Of a stretch of 64,000 nt of DNA, positions 62,501 to 64,000 are shown piece by piece (position 1 is the first letter of the stretch; every line of letters begins with the position of its first letter). This DNA comes from Xenophilus sp. E41 (GTDB taxonomy: Bacteria; Pseudomonadota; Gammaproteobacteria; Burkholderiales; Burkholderiaceae_C): contig NZ_QPIB01000005.1 of assembly GCF_003671765.1 (NCBI RefSeq), positions 4,528-68,527 on the forward strand, given 5' to 3'. Below the pieces are notes generated by a model, which did no database searches, had not been told where the DNA came from, and was given only the letters and a program-made list of their open reading frames with translations. A program made the translations under genes and the position numbers.

Positions 62501-63136
62501 ATGGCTGAAAACCACAGAAATCACGAAAACGACGAGTTGGGCCGCCTAGATGCGAGCGATGCGAAGGACCGAAAGATTCTTCTGACTGTGTTGCTGATCA
62601 ACCTGACGCAGTCCGCCGCCGGCATTGCCCTTGGCATCTGGGCTGGCTCTACGGCGCTGATGGGCGCCGGGTTGGACAACCTCGCCGATGCGTCGGTCTA
62701 TGCGGTTAGCCTGTATGCCGTCGGTCGTGCGGCAACGGTCAAGGTGGGCGCGGCCCGCTTGTCGGGTTTCTTGCTAATCGGCCTGGCCGCGCTGCTGCTG
62801 TTGGAAGTCCTACGCCGCTTCGCTGGAGGGGAAGAGCCTGTCGGCCCAGCCATGATGGCCATGGCCGCGCTGAACGCGGCTTTGAACCTAGTGTGCCTCA
62901 GACTACTGCGCCGCCATCGCGGGGAAGATGTGAACTTCAAGGCGTCAGCGATCTTTACCAGCAACGACTCCATCGTCAATGGTGCGATTGTGCTGTCCGG
63001 GGTGCTGGTGATGGGGTTCGGGTCGAACATCCCGGATCTGGTGCTGGGCGTCATCGTGGCCGCAATCGCAGCGAATGGGGGGCGGGAAATCCTGCGCGAA
63101 GCATCGGAAACAGCTCGCCGTAAGGCGGGCACATAA
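62501..63136 (+). CDS. CDF-family cation transporter (short form)
   Basis: The 211-residue protein has a polar His-containing head and about six membrane helices. The metal-binding residues of CDF helix 2 are in AGLDNLADASVYA and those of helix 5 in TSNDSIVNG, so the transport site is plausible. The C-terminal cytosolic domain of CzcD/FieF is absent; the protein ends 20 residues after the last helix. Such short forms accompany cadR/cadA clusters in Pseudomonas and relatives. GGAAGGAA precedes the start. Confidence 0.8.
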   Translation: MAENHRNHENDELGRLDASDAKDRKILLTVLLINLTQSAAGIALGIWAGSTALMGAGLDNLADASVYAVSLYAVGRAATVKVGAARLSGFLLIGLAALLLLEVLRRFAGGEEPVGPAMMAMAALNAALNLVCLRLLRRHRGEDVNFKASAIFTSNDSIVNGAIVLSGVLVMGFGSNIPDLVLGVIVAAIAANGGREILREASETARRKAGT

Positions 63137-63859
63137 GGCATGTTTTCGCCCAGTTCATCCCGAGGTTTACCTCTGCAAAAGAGGTAGTCCAGCCTTTGGG
63201 CTACGGCCTCGGCTGCAGCCGAGCGTACCATTGGCGATGGCCGCGCGATAGGCGGGCATGCCGTTCTCGACCTCCGTCTGCCGTACAGCAGCGGTGCGCA
63301 AGGTTGAGGGTGCATGTCGTCTCTCCTGTTCGTGTGGCCCAGGCCAATGGCCGGGCCGGGACGTTGATGGGCAGGAGAATGGCGCCGAAGGCCCAACGGC
63401 CTTCGGCTCGGGAGAAAAGAGGAACCACCCGTGGGCTGATTGGCAGGCCCGGTCGTCGCTAGAACCGTCTGCTCATCAAGCAATCACACCCGGCCCATGT
63501 CGTGGCTGGGGCCGGCATCGTCTGGCGCACATCCGCGCACAAAGGGAGCCCGTTTTTGCACCGGCGGGCACCGGCACCGATTACCGCTGACCACGAAGGG
63601 TCTCCCGGTGGCTCGTGCAGCCTGGCAAGCCACCGGGAGACCCTTCGCAGAGGGCGGAAGAAACGCAGATCAACAGAACGCGCGTGGTGCGGCTCGCAGA
63701 GAAGCTACCTTCAGGTCCCGCGGCCGGGGACGGCTGGGCGGGACGCGCACACGGATCAAGAAGGCGTTGCGCGCTGGGCGTCCCGCAGGGCATGCGGCGG
63801 AGTGCGGGACAGGGGCCACGCCGCCGAAGGCGGGCACGGCTCACGGGGAACGGGGGCGG
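63137..63859. other. Gap between the CDF gene and topB, no gene assigned
   Basis: The gap holds a weak ACCTCT/AGAGGT hairpin (63169-63185), a 10-bp perfect stem GCCGAAGGCC/GGCCTTCGGC (63384-63407) and a strong ribosome site AGGAGA with an ATG at 63315 on the minus strand. The frame after that ATG is not protein-like in composition. It looks like the leader of an ICE gene whose coding part was replaced when the metal module arrived. The perfect 20-bp inverted repeat at 63594 is listed separately. Confidence 0.5.
63594..63647. repeat. Perfect 20-bp inverted repeat
   Basis: The arms at 63594-63613 (starting CGAAGGGTCTCCC) and 63628-63647 are exact reverse complements around a 14-base loop. The loop itself has TGC..GCA at its ends. 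No T-run follows on either strand. It lies 213 bp downstream of the topB stop. Confidence 0.85.
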
Positions 63860-64000
63860 TCAGGAGCCTTTGCGGCCGCTACGGCGCGGGCGCGAGGCGC
63901 CGCGCTTGGAGCTGCCGGATTCGACTGGCAGCGTGCCTTTGCAGTCCGGGTAGCGGCTGCACGACCAGAACGGGCCGCTCTTGCCGCTGCGCTGGCGCGT
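63860..64000 (-). CDS. topB: DNA topoisomerase III, C-terminal fragment (5' end outside window)
   Basis: The minus strand encodes 46 codons to a stop at 63860: GKSGPFWSCSRYPDCKGTLP, a topoisomerase zinc-ribbon half, followed by a basic Arg/Ser/Gly tail. Topoisomerase III genes are a constant part of PFGI/clc-type ICE backbones, where they are thought to act in element replication or transfer. The remainder of the gene lies beyond the window. Confidence 0.75.
   Translation of the reverse strand, partial: TRQRSGKSGPFWSCSRYPDCKGTLPVESGSSKRGASRPRRSGRKGS

Noticed and set aside
63384..63407. GCCGAAGGCC/GGCCTTCGGC stem as a terminator for topB
   Set aside because: No T-run follows on either strand and it is over 450 bp from the topB stop; it looks more like a leader hairpin of the kind seen elsewhere in the element.

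Overview
The window is GC-rich proteobacterial DNA, most likely from a gammaproteobacterium such as Pseudomonas or a Xanthomonadaceae, although a betaproteobacterial host is possible. About 58 of the 64 kb belongs to an integrative and conjugative element (ICE) of the clc / PFGI-1 / PAGI type. The evidence is a MobH relaxase, a complete set of GI-type type IV secretion genes in the family order, a string of ICE-specific DUF genes, and the end of a topoisomerase III gene at the right edge. No integrase, attachment site, tRNA, rRNA or CRISPR array was seen, so the ends of the element lie outside the window or are not recognisable.

Layout. 1-5.4 kb: partial MFS transporter, a ClbS-like protein, an exported NTF2-like protein, a GntR/FadR regulator, a tandem-DUF305 metal protein behind a CueR-type promoter, a glutaredoxin and an extra kdsA. 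5.5-37 kb: conjugation module, mostly on the minus strand. It contains mobH and three transfer operons: pilL to TIGR03747 (36.96 to 30.9 kb), RAQPRD to a DsbA-like gene (23.4 to 14.9 kb), and TIGR03757 to traG (14.1 to 9.4 kb). Each transfer operon has the same ATTGTTTG motif 51-60 bp before its first start codon. A RES-Xre toxin-antitoxin pair sits beside mobH. A plus-strand defence island (23.6-30.9 kb) separates the first two operons: a PIN toxin-antitoxin pair, TRIP13-like ATPase, an unidentified small protein, HORMA protein, CD-NTase, a DUF6602 nuclease-like protein and a large SMC-like ATPase. This is a type III CBASS layout in which the usual NucC effector is not seen.

37-55.9 kb: about twenty minus-strand ICE maintenance or hypothetical genes (helicase, DUF6094 methyltransferase-like, DUF3275, DUF932, DUF3577 and others). 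Many have a G/C hairpin in the leader before the ribosome binding site. Three of them, and also radC at 14.2 kb, carry copies of a larger structured RNA with compensatory changes. A Tn3-family mercury transposon (47,261-51,193, merRTPA plus a gutted tnpA) is inserted in a DUF3085 gene with a perfect 5-bp target duplication.

56-63.1 kb: cadmium/lead/zinc cargo. It comprises cadR, a CadA ATPase with four heavy-metal domains, lspA, a tiny Cys-pair protein, a CDF transporter, and a metal-promoter-linked sterol desaturase pseudogene split by an IS5-family element (CTAG duplication). From 63.1 kb the ICE backbone resumes, with an orphan leader, a 20-bp perfect inverted repeat and the 3' end of topB.

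The element therefore combines self-transfer, anti-phage defence, addiction modules and mercury/cadmium resistance. All family names are assigned from motifs, length and gene order read by eye; no database search was possible.
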